Shown here one piece after another: positions 7,981-18,100 of a DNA stretch of 64,000 bases. This stretch comes from Gammaproteobacteria bacterium. GTDB lineage: Bacteria; Pseudomonadota; Gammaproteobacteria; Steroidobacterales; Steroidobacteraceae. Both the position numbers and the translations under genes were made by a program. Positions within the stretch are counted from its first letter, which is position 1. Every line of letters begins with the position of its first letter. Location: positions 167,742-231,741 of the forward strand of contig CANGOP010000002.1 of assembly GCA_947455595.1 (NCBI GenBank), in the 5' to 3' direction. The notes under the pieces were generated by a model, which saw only the letters and a list, made by a program, of their open reading frames with translations, was not told the origin of the DNA and did not search any database.

Positions 7981-8616
7981 ATGCGATCGAGGATGACGCT
8001 TCTGACGGGATTGATGCTTGGGACTGCGCTTTACGGCGTAAGTTCCCGTGCGGATGAGCCCGTGGAGTCTGATCCGCACGCCCATCATCGTCAGATGATG
8101 GCGGCGCCAGCCCCAGTTCGTCGCTCTGAAATGGCTTATCAAGTGCCGGCAGTCCGCCTCGTGCGGGATGACGGTCAGTCGGTGGCCCTTCAGGACGAGC
8201 TAGCCGGTGATCGACCCGTCGTTCTGGCTTTTATCTACACCAGCTGTACGACCGTCTGCCCGCTCACGAGTCAAACCTTGGCGCAACTCCAGTCGCGCCT
8301 TGGCCCTTCCCGTGACCAGGTCAGAATCGTATCGATCTCGATAGACCCAGAGCAGGACACGCCGGCACGTCTCGCGGATTACGCGAAAACGTTCCACGCA
8401 GGTCCCGAGTGGCGCCATTACACCGGCACCCTTACCGCGAGCCAGTCGGCTCAGCGGGCTTTTGACGTTTATCGGGGCAACAAGATGAACCACTCCCCAG
8501 CGATCCTCGTGCGGAATTCCGCCGATGCCAACTGGGTGCGGTTCGATGGCTTTGCGACGGTGGATCAACTCATGGCCGAGTTGCCCGTAGCGAAGACGTC
8601 GGCAGCGGTGCGGTAA
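7981..8616 (+). CDS. SCO1/SenC-family copper chaperone
   Basis: Periplasmic thioredoxin-fold protein that delivers copper to cuproenzymes. 211 residues from the ATG whose first segment is a signal peptide (MRSRMTLLTGLMLGTALYGV, cleavage near SRA-DE). Upstream in-frame starts would place 30 charged residues before it and run through the leader hairpins. The copper ligands are visible: the CTTVC motif followed by Pro (FIYTSCTTVCP) and the conserved His in KMNHSPAILV. VSISIDPEQDTP is also family-typical. A His-rich segment (DPHAHHRQMM) follows the signal peptide. Sco proteins usually serve the CuA site of cytochrome oxidase, but no oxidase gene is nearby. The multicopper-oxidase-like genes directly downstream make them the likely clients. 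Confidence 0.93.
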   Translation: MRSRMTLLTGLMLGTALYGVSSRADEPVESDPHAHHRQMMAAPAPVRRSEMAYQVPAVRLVRDDGQSVALQDELAGDRPVVLAFIYTSCTTVCPLTSQTLAQLQSRLGPSRDQVRIVSISIDPEQDTPARLADYAKTFHAGPEWRHYTGTLTASQSAQRAFDVYRGNKMNHSPAILVRNSADANWVRFDGFATVDQLMAELPVAKTSAAVR

Positions 8617-8719
8617 GCCCAATGACCAACCCTTGTATGGCCTCGGTCCTTGTTATGACGGTCACCCCATCGGGTGCTGCAGCGAGTGACCCCTTCCGCG
8701 CGTTCTCGGAGGATGCGAC

Positions 8720-10513
8720 ATGTTGAGCGTTTCACGCTTGGTTCGACTGCTGCCCGCGCTCGGGCTTCTCATGGCCAGCTTCGCTGTCGAAGCTCAGAAC
8801 TACCGAGTGCAGTGCCCCACGGCGACCAACACTCACCCAGACGGCAATAACATCAAATGCCAACAAGTCTCGGGTGGTGACGGTTACGTCACGATGGGTG
8901 ATGGCACGCAGATCTACCTGTTCGGCTTCGGGCCACTCTCGGGTCTTAAAGACATTTACAACGGTCAGCCGGGCACCCAGGTGCAGTCGGTCTTCAACAC
9001 CGCCTACGGGCCGGTGACAGGGACTCCGAGCACGCTCGTCGGCCAGCCGCAGTCTGATTTCACCTTCAACGGTGCCATCGGTCTGACGCAGGATTACAAC
9101 TTGGATCCATGGTCCGAGGGCAACACCTATTTGGCCGGCGCTTACGTGCGTAACGGCAACAAGATTTACCGCGCGACGGTATCGGGCACGTCGGCAACGT
9201 CACGCCGTAACAACACGGCCACGGGCCCAACGGGTAAGGGCGCCGACATCGTTGACGGTACGGTCCATTGGGCCTGGGATAGCTCGCTCCTCGACGGCCA
9301 TGTCGAAGCGCGCCCCATCATGGACGTCGGTGTGATGAACGCCAGCCAGCCGGCGCCGTTGATGGCGATCGATGAAGACGACGAGCTGTTCATCACGCTG
9401 ACCAACGTCGGCATGATCATGCGTCCCGACTTGTTCGAGCAGCACACGATTCACTTCCACGGCTACGGCAACGCGTCGTCGTTCTACGACGGTGTTCCCG
9501 ACGCATCGTTTGCCGTCAATATCGGCGGCAGCTTCAGCTACTACTACCTCGCGCCGGATGCCGGCACCTACTTCTGGCATTGCCACGTCGCACCGGCGGA
9601 GCACTTGCAGATGGGTATGGTCGGACAGCTGTACGTCCGCCCCCGTCAGAACAAGTTGACCAGTGGCGCGTCCTTGCGCGCCGCCTTGGCACTGTGGGAA
9701 GCGGCGCCTGCGCCGACGGCGAACCCGAACAATTCGGCTGCTTGGGCCAGCTACGAGCCCTATCGCAAGCGCTGCGGTAACGACATTTTGTGTTCGGCGC
9801 CCATCCCGCCTGCGAACGGTGCGATCCGTGCCGCCACCGGCGGTTATGCCTATAACGATGGCGATGGATCGACCTACTATGATGTTGAATACCCCATCCA
9901 GATGATGGGCTTCGATCCGAACTTCCACTTCGTCGGCATGACGTTTAACCCGGAAGACTTCATCGGCATGAAAGATAAGTACTTCATGCTGAACGGCCGC
10001 AGCTATCCCGATACGGTCGGCGGCTACGAGTGCGGCAAGATCACGCCGGAAACCTACCCCGGTTGCACCGGCAAGTCGGTTGGCACAGTTGTGCCAGGCC
10101 CGATGCAGACGCAGTCGTCTGACGGCACGATGCACACCTCGCAGCCGCTGCCGACTGTGATCAACATCCCGCTCAATGGCAAAGCGCTGCTGCGCTTGTC
10201 GAACCTCAGCACCACCCAATTCCACACGCTCGCTTCGCTGGGCGTGCCGATGACGGTCGTTGGCATGCACGCGCGCATCCTGCGCGACATGGCTGGCAAC
10301 AACATGATGTACCGCACGAACTCCATCACGATCGGTGGTGGTGAGTCGGCGGACGTGATTCTCGACGCGACGGGGCTCCCTGTCGGTTCCAAGTTCTACC
10401 TCTACACGCCCAACCTGGACGAGTTGTCGAACGATGCAGAAAACTTCGGCGGCATGATGACCGAAGTGAATATCTGCAACGCTGTCGATGTCACGACCAA
10501 GGTTTGCAGCTAA
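8720..10513 (+). CDS. Multicopper-oxidase-like protein A (N-terminal copper sites intact)
   Basis: 597 residues, exported (signal peptide ends near FAVEA-Q), with GGAGG 6 bases before the ATG. The first cupredoxin domain carries HTIHFHG (His 242, 245, 247) and WHCHVAPAEHLQMGM (His287, Cys288, His289, His295, Met298/300). These provide half of a trinuclear centre plus type 1 copper ligands. The second cupredoxin domain keeps the fold signature (GGGESADVILDATG) but its HPFHxHG position reads TTQFHTLAS and there is no second HCH motif. An insertion at about residues 128-188 resembles a small CBM5/12-like or phage-tail carbohydrate-binding motif. It would oxidise a substrate at the type 1 site and pass electrons to a centre completed by another subunit; protein B is the candidate. 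Confidence 0.85.
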   Translation: MLSVSRLVRLLPALGLLMASFAVEAQNYRVQCPTATNTHPDGNNIKCQQVSGGDGYVTMGDGTQIYLFGFGPLSGLKDIYNGQPGTQVQSVFNTAYGPVTGTPSTLVGQPQSDFTFNGAIGLTQDYNLDPWSEGNTYLAGAYVRNGNKIYRATVSGTSATSRRNNTATGPTGKGADIVDGTVHWAWDSSLLDGHVEARPIMDVGVMNASQPAPLMAIDEDDELFITLTNVGMIMRPDLFEQHTIHFHGYGNASSFYDGVPDASFAVNIGGSFSYYYLAPDAGTYFWHCHVAPAEHLQMGMVGQLYVRPRQNKLTSGASLRAALALWEAAPAPTANPNNSAAWASYEPYRKRCGNDILCSAPIPPANGAIRAATGGYAYNDGDGSTYYDVEYPIQMMGFDPNFHFVGMTFNPEDFIGMKDKYFMLNGRSYPDTVGGYECGKITPETYPGCTGKSVGTVVPGPMQTQSSDGTMHTSQPLPTVINIPLNGKALLRLSNLSTTQFHTLASLGVPMTVVGMHARILRDMAGNNMMYRTNSITIGGGESADVILDATGLPVGSKFYLYTPNLDELSNDAENFGGMMTEVNICNAVDVTTKVCS

Positions 10514-10529
10514 TCTCAGGAGAGCCGCG

Positions 10530-12143
10530 ATGCGCGCCATGTTCAAATCACTGTCTTCCGCGCGGGTAGTCGCCGGCCTTGCGGCCGCGATGGGCTCGCT
10601 GTACGCGATCGGCTCTCTGGCGGCCGTGCCCGGTATCACCGGCACGGGCTCGTCACCGTCGTTCGCCCTGTCGGCCGGCGAAGCGCTGAGCAATCAGCCA
10701 GACGGTCTGATGATCTACAGCTGGGGTTATGGCTGCTCCTCGCAGCCTGCCGGGTTCGCCCCGGCGGGTCTGTCGGGTGCGACCTGCCCGTCGGCCCAAT
10801 TGCCGGGTCCGACCATGATTGTTCACGAAGGCGACACGGTCACCGTGGCCCTGACGAATAATCTGCCTGCGGCTGCGGGCAATACATCCATCTACTTTCC
10901 GGGGTTCAATGTAACCGCGACGGGTGGTCATCCGGGCGTTCTCGTTCAGGAGGCACCGAATGGCGCTGCCTGCAACAAGACAGCCAACCCGGGCTGCAAC
11001 ACAGTGACGTACTCTTTCGTGGCTTCCACGCCTGGCACGCATTCGTATTACAGCGGCACGCAGGGCTCGATTCAGGTTGAGATGGGTCTCTTCGGCGCAA
11101 TTATCGTGTTGCCGAGCACCACCCCGACAGCCTGCCAGGACGCCAACAACGTCAGTCGCGCCGCCAGCAACGCGAACGGCGAGACGGATTATCGCTTGGC
11201 GAAAAATGCCTACAATCATGCGTCGACTTGCTACGACCGTGAATACCTCGCGCAGCTCTCGGAGATCGACGCGAAGGTGCATGTCCAGGCTAAAGCGCAG
11301 GTCGACGCGAACACGGCGTGCACCAGCGAAGGCGGCTGCCTCAACATCGTCACCGAGCCGTACGAGCCGACGTATTACCTGATTAATGCGCGTTCGTTCC
11401 CCGATGACGCCGATCCGTCCTATGCGCCGGCGTATCCGAATCAGCCATACAATATGAATCCGCACGGTCACCCGGGTGAACTCGTGTTGTTGCGCGTGAT
11501 CGGTCAGGGTCGTATGCAGCACCCGTTCCACGAACACGGCAACCACATGCGCGTACTGGGCCGCGACGGCAACCTGCTCGTGTCGAGCACGGATGCGACC
11601 AAACTCGCGGGTCCTCTGTCCTTCACGACCGCGTCGGTGCCGGGTATGGCGATCGACTCGATCTTCTATTGGACTGGCAAGGGCGTGAACTGGGACGTGT
11701 ACGGTCATGGCTTCGCGGGCGACACCAGCGTTTGCATACCGGATGCGAACGGCTACTACACGTCCGAACCGACTGCGCCTAACTTCTACGAGTGGTGTGG
11801 TGATCACAACAAGGCACTCGAGAGGAATCCTCTGGGTCAGGTCGCCAGCGGCGGTCCGATGACTCTGCCCGATCCGAACATTGTGCTGAACGGCGCCTGG
11901 TATTCCGGTAGCGCCTACCTGTCGGGCGACGCGAATGCGCGCTCCACCGGATCAACTCCGCTGCCGCCGTTCGGCACCGTGCTGAACAGCAACAGTATTA
12001 GTTCCTATGCGTTTATGTGGCACTCGCACGACGAGCGCGAGATCACCACGGCCAACGTTTTCCCAGGCGGCATGATGTCGATGATGTTAGTCGACCCGCG
12101 CCAAAGCCTGGGCGCCCCTGTTTCCATTGACGAATCGCTCTGA
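10530..12143 (+). CDS. Multicopper-oxidase-like protein B (C-terminal copper sites intact)
   Basis: 537 residues from the ATG preceded by AGGAGA. The signal peptide ends near IGSLA-AVPG. The N-terminal cupredoxin domain has lost its copper motifs: the HxHG position reads TSIYFPGF and the second reads GTHSYYSGTQGS. The C-terminal domain has both: HPFHEHGNHMRVLG (from His331) and MWHSHDERE (His498, His500) followed by FPGGMMSMM. Ser replaces the type 1 Cys, so this protein offers the other half of a trinuclear centre and no type 1 copper. That is the mirror image of protein A just upstream, 16 bases away. Its N-terminal pattern (GLFGAIIVLP) also resembles the start of the next, giant protein. 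Confidence 0.85.
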   Translation: MRAMFKSLSSARVVAGLAAAMGSLYAIGSLAAVPGITGTGSSPSFALSAGEALSNQPDGLMIYSWGYGCSSQPAGFAPAGLSGATCPSAQLPGPTMIVHEGDTVTVALTNNLPAAAGNTSIYFPGFNVTATGGHPGVLVQEAPNGAACNKTANPGCNTVTYSFVASTPGTHSYYSGTQGSIQVEMGLFGAIIVLPSTTPTACQDANNVSRAASNANGETDYRLAKNAYNHASTCYDREYLAQLSEIDAKVHVQAKAQVDANTACTSEGGCLNIVTEPYEPTYYLINARSFPDDADPSYAPAYPNQPYNMNPHGHPGELVLLRVIGQGRMQHPFHEHGNHMRVLGRDGNLLVSSTDATKLAGPLSFTTASVPGMAIDSIFYWTGKGVNWDVYGHGFAGDTSVCIPDANGYYTSEPTAPNFYEWCGDHNKALERNPLGQVASGGPMTLPDPNIVLNGAWYSGSAYLSGDANARSTGSTPLPPFGTVLNSNSISSYAFMWHSHDEREITTANVFPGGMMSMMLVDPRQSLGAPVSIDESL

Positions 12144-12159
12144 TCCCTGGAGTACTTAG

Positions 12160-15100
12160 ATGCTCACTATCCTGAAAAAAGCTGCACGGCTCACTTCGAG
12201 CTTAGGCGCTTCTCTGCTGCTCCTGGGCGGCTTGACTGCCCTCTCGGCGCCGGCATCTGCCGGCACCGCCAATCTGATCGCGTCGGGTAAAACCACGACG
12301 TTGCCAGACGGGACGGTTGTGCCGATGTGGGGGTATTCCTGCAACGACAACCCGAGTGCCGGTGTCACCTGTGCCGCAGCCAATGCCGGCGCAGGCAGCA
12401 ACTGGTCGCCGGTGGTGATCACGGTCGATTCGTCGCAAACGACGAACCTGACCATCACGCTCAACAACCAGTTGGCCTTCAACGGCAACAACATCCCAAC
12501 CTCCCTCGTCATCGTGGGTCAGGTGGGTGGTGGACTGGGCACAACCGCAACGTCGGTTGCCGGTCCTGTGCATGGTGAGCAGCAGACCACCTGGCCGGTG
12601 ATTGCCGGTGGCGACACCAACACTCCGCCGAAGCAGGGCAATCGCGTGCAGTCGTTCACGACTGAAGCGAAAGTGGGTGTGAATGGCGGCAATGCGACCT
12701 ACACCTTCTCGTCCCTGCGCCCGGGCACTTATCTGATTCAGTCGGGTACCCACCCGTCGATTCAGGGTCCGATGGGTCTGTATGGCGTCCTCGTCGTGAC
12801 CAACGGCAGCACCCGCGCGGCGTATCCGTCGAATGCGGCGGCGACGTACGACGCGGATCTCGCGTTGGTGTTCAGCGAAATCGATCCGGTACAGAACGCG
12901 GCGGTCGATACGGCTGTGCGCACGACCGGTTTTTCGGAGACGGCGGCCTGGAGTGGTCTCACCGGCAAGTGCGGTGACCCGACGATCCACACCTGCTATC
13001 CGCCGACGGTGAACTACTCACCGCGTTACTACTTGGTGAACGGCGTCTCGTACGACCGCGCTAATATCGGCGCCTCGTCGGCGTCGGTGTTGCCTCTGGT
13101 CAACAGCGTCGCGCCCACCTCAACCACAGGTCGAGTCCTGCTTCGCTACGTGAACGCGGGTCTGCGCATGCACGTGCCGACGGTGGTGGGTCTGCAGTCC
13201 ACGATCATCGCGGAAGACGGCAATCTCCTCCCGGGCAATCCGCGCGTGCAGAGCGAAGTGTTCCTCGCCGCCGGCAAGACCCATGACGTCACCATCAGCC
13301 CCAAGCTGACCGGCAGCAGCTACTCGCCGGCGACGTATCCGATTTTCGATCGTCAGCTGAGCCTGACGACCAACAGCCAGCGCGATGGCGGTATGCAGGC
13401 TTACATCAAGGTCGCTGGCGGTGCCACGACGGGTGTGGGTTCTGTCGCCGGTACCCAGAAGTCGCTGTCGGGTGATGCCAACAAGCAGTACTTCTGCCAG
13501 AGCAACTCGCCGTTACAGGTCAACGACCCGAACCGCGGTCTCCTCGCGGGCGTGTCGGGCGCGAATGGCGTGAAGCTGGTCAGCCAGTCGCTGCCGGCGG
13601 GTTCGAGCTTGAACTTCAATACGAACGGCACCTTCACCTACACGCCGCCGACGAGCGGCGCGTGCGGCGGTAGTTTCGCCTTTGCCGTGAATGGCACCGC
13701 CAATCACACCGCGACGATCATCGAGTGTGACGCCACCATTCAGGGCGCCGGCTGCGTGCTCACGGGCGCTCCGGTTCTGCATGATGACGCCTACAAGTCG
13801 AGCAATGCGAAGACCATCGCGGTCGCGACCCCGGGCGTCCTGGTCAACGACACGGATCCTGCCGGTAAGGTGCTGACCGTTGACGCGAGCACGGTCCACG
13901 TCGTCGGCGGCGCGCCGATGACGGTCAGTGTGAATGCCGACGGTTCGTTCCTGGCGCAGGCGACGACGCCTGGCACCTACTCGTTTACGTACAACGTTCA
14001 GAACTCGCAGAAGGTTGCCGCGGTTTCCCCGGCGACGGTGACGGTCACCTTCCCGCAGGGTTCAGGCCTTACGGTCCACGTGCGCGACGGCAAGCATGCG
14101 GCATGGTCGGAAATTACCGACTACCGCTGGATCATTGAAGAAGACCGCACGTTCTTCCATGACCCGAAGTGCCAAGTCAACCACGGCACCTACGGCCAGT
14201 CGCCGACGGACAACAACGGCAACGTCGTGACCGATTCCTACGGTCAGCCATGCCCGCCACTGCCCATTGAAGCAGTGGGCTACAACTTCCACAGCGCGGG
14301 TATGCCGACCGTGGCAACCGGCTGTGTGGGTGACGTTTCTTGCGAAAATGGCCAGACACTCCTCGGTCAGCCCGCGGTTTGCGACGTTGGCAACGGCATC
14401 TGTCGTACGAATGCCGCCAGCTTGCGCTCACTGTCGCCAGCCGATGTGGCGTTGGATCCGCACAAGCACTACTTCATCACCATCATGCCGGGTGACGGCA
14501 TCAACCCGACGCTGAACGGCGCCGGTGGTCCGGTCTGTAAGGGCGCTGTCGATACGAATGGCAACTGCACGACGACCATGCGTCAGTTCGACCTCGCGCT
14601 TGACTGCCCGAACGAGACGGATTTCACGGCAGGTTCCGGTCTTTGCGGTCACCACATGAGTGGTGCGCAGATTCCGCCGGCCTTCGCGTCGGATGGCACG
14701 CCGGTGACCCCGGAAGTGACGATCAAGTTGATCGAAACGCCGATCCCGCCTGCGCAGATCTCGGTGCTCGTCTACGAAGACGACTACCCGCTGAACGGTG
14801 AGAACGACGCCGGCGGCGGTGTCGACATCCTCGCCAACAACGAGCCGGGCCTCGGCGACTTCCAGATCATCCTGCTCGACCAGGCTGGCCAGTTGGCCGA
14901 TAACGTCGGTCAGTTGACCTGGGACATGTTCAACCAGCCGCTGACGAACGCGTTGGCTGGCACCATCGACCCGATGAACGGTAACGATGCTTGCCCGGTC
15001 TCCTCGAATCCCGACAATCTGATCGGCATGATCGTCACCTGTCCGAAGTACGAGAGCGACCACGTGACGCTCTCGCCATTGGCGGGCCAGGCGGTCATCT

Positions 15101-18100
15101 CGAACCTGCCGCCAGGACTGTACGAAGTCCAATCCATGCCGAACGCCGATCGCATCGCGCGTGGCGAGGAATGGCTGCAGACCAATACGCTGGACGGCGG
15201 CAAGCCCCACGAGGCGTTCATTCGCCCAGGTGAGCCGCGTCAGTTCCAAGAATTCGGCCCAGGCGGCTTCCACGTCCAGGTCGGCTTCGCGAATCCGAAG
15301 TTCATTAACAACCGCCGTCATAACGACGCCGGTACGGGTCTGTGCGATGCGGCGCCGAAGGGCGGCGGCTTGTCGTGTAACTCGACGCTGATCGGTCACG
15401 TTCACGGCAACCACATGAGCCGTACGCCGGATGAGCGCACCTACGACACGGGCACTTACGACGCGTTTGCCTGGTCGGCCTGCTACGTCTCGATCGGTAT
15501 TCCGGACGAGGAAGACATCGCGTTCGCGAAGTGCGACGGCGAAGGGAACTTCTCGGTCTCTGGTATGCCGAACGGCACCTTCAAGGTGGCGGTGTTCGAC
15601 CAGTGGAACGACATCATGCTCGACGGCCTCGTGTCGTCGATCAATGTGAATGGCAATACAGAGCTGACGCTGACGGCAACGCAGTGGCGCACCAACCTGT
15701 ATGCCCGCACCTATTTCGACCAGAACGGCAACGGTGTGCCTGATCGCGATGCGAACGGCAACGACCTGGAGCCGGGCCTGAACACGATCCCCATCAACAT
15801 TCGCTATCGTGATGGTGAAATCGCGTTTGCGAACCAGACCGATTCGAACGGCTATGCCGCTTGGAACGAAGTATTCCCGCTGATGGCGTGGCTCGTGGTT
15901 GAGCCGGACTTCAGCCGCTACAAGCCAACCGGCACCCACGTCGTTTACGACGCTGGCGGTCCGGACGACTGCTCGCCGCGCGCTGCCGAGTTCTATGGCA
16001 CGCTCGTCGGTCACTGCTCGAAGACGGCCGCTTTCCTTGCTGGCACCACTGAGTTGGTCTCGGTGCCGGAAGCGTTGCGCGTCCCGGGTGCGGTGTACTG
16101 CCAGAACGCCGATTGCACGGAAACCTCGATCCAGAACGGCAAGTACTTCAATGCCGGCGGCTCGTCGGGCCCCACCACCAACCTGTCGTCGGGTCGCATC
16201 GATCCGCCGAACCGGATGGAAGCCTGGCAGGGTCTCCTCGGTCAGCACAGCTTCATCGACTTCGGCTACAAGCCGTACGCTCCGGGCGAGAACGGCGGTA
16301 TCCGCGGTATGGTCGTCTATGCGTCGACTCGTCCGTTTGACGATCCGAAGGATCTCTTCCAGAACAACTGGGAGCCGGGCGTTCCCAACGTCACGATTAA
16401 CCTTTACAAGAAGGGCGTCGCTGCCGACGGCACCGTCACCATGACGTTGGCCGACACCGTGCAGTCCGAGAGCTTTGACTCTTGGGCGCAGGGCTTCCGC
16501 ACGGACGGCACGGGCACGGGCACCTTGCTCACGACCGGCACCGGTGCGGACGCCGGCTACGTCCCGAACATGAACTGCCCGGGCCAGGATCCGACCAGCG
16601 GCTTCTTCGCGACCCTGCAGGGTTCGAAGATGTGGCTCGACACGCCGGATCCGGTCACGCACACCAAGAAGCAGATTGCGTACAAGGCGCAGTTCAAGTG
16701 CTTCGACGGCTGGGCGATGCTCAACCAGATTCAGCCAGCGACCTACGACGGCCACTACGCGTTCCCGTCGGTGACCGATCGCAACCCGAACACGGGTCGT
16801 CCGTCGGCCACCAACTGCAAGATCTGCGTAGCGAATCCGGATGACGGCAACCCGATGCTCCCTGCGGGCGATTACATCGTGGAAGTGGTCCCACCGGCCG
16901 GCTACGAAGTTGTCAAGGAAGAAGACAAGAACATCCTCATGGGCGACGTCTACATCGCGCCCGTGACGCAGCAGTTCGCAGGTTTGGGCGCGATCTTCAT
17001 CATGCCGGACCAGGCCACCGTGGCCGCGAACTACAACCCGAACAATGCGGTGAACTCCAGCAACAACTTGGGCTCCTCAGTGATGCCGCGCAGCATCCAG
17101 GCGGTCTTTGACCTGCAGTTCTGGCCTTGCGTGGGTACCACCCGTGTGGTGCCGGACTACAACTCGCTCTACCCGGGCGTGCAGCAGACGGCTCCATTCG
17201 CCGGCTCCACGCGCGCGGTGTGCGATCGTAAGGAAGTGAACCTCGCGGATCAGATGGGCGCGAATGCCGCGTTCTTTATGTTCACGAAGGCTCACAAGGC
17301 TGGTCGCTTCTATGGCGTGATGTCCAACGACATGGCGTCCGAGTTCGATCCGTTCTCGCCGGCTTACGGTGAGAAGTTCGGCCCGCCGAACCTGCCGGTC
17401 GGTATGCGTAACTTTGCTGGCGAAGAAGTCGTCCGCGTGTACGCTGACCAGTGGGGTATCTACAACGGCCTGTTCCCGTCGAGCTGGGAAGTGAACCCGC
17501 CGACGCCGTCGGGCTACGCGCCGCAGATGTCGATTGCCTGTATGAACGATCCAGGCCCGATCCTCGACAAGACGGTGGGTTCGCCGACCTACGGGCAGAT
17601 GATCACGGATCCGCAGTACAACCCTGCATACTCGAACTTCTGCTACGAACATCCGCACATGCCGGGCGTGAACGCCCACATGGATACGCCCGTCACGCCA
17701 GTGCAGGCGTTCGCGGATCACTACAACTTGCCGGACGCGGAGTACCCTGACGGTACGCCGATGATCAAGCGCGCTGACTTTGTGGGTCACACGGGTCCGT
17801 GGTCGCCGACCTCGGCTGGCGTCGCTTCGGTGACGTTGACGAACGGTGGCAGCAACTACACGTCCGTACCGACCGTGGGCTTCACCAACGGCGGTGGCTC
17901 GGGCGCGACGGCGACGGCGACCATGAAGGTCTCGGCGATCAGCTTGACAGCGGCCGGTACCGGCTACACCAGCACGCCGACGGTGACCATCACCGGCGGC
18001 GGCGGCTCGGGCGCGACGGCGACGGCCTGCACGGGCATTACGTCGGCTACGATCACGTTTACCGCGAACCAGTTGTGGGGAACCACGGCCGGTCCGGTGG

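Noticed and set aside
14428..16755. Minus-strand open frame of about 775 codons opposite the giant gene
   Set aside because: Same compositional shadow (Val/Arg/Asp-rich), and no signal, start site or motif.
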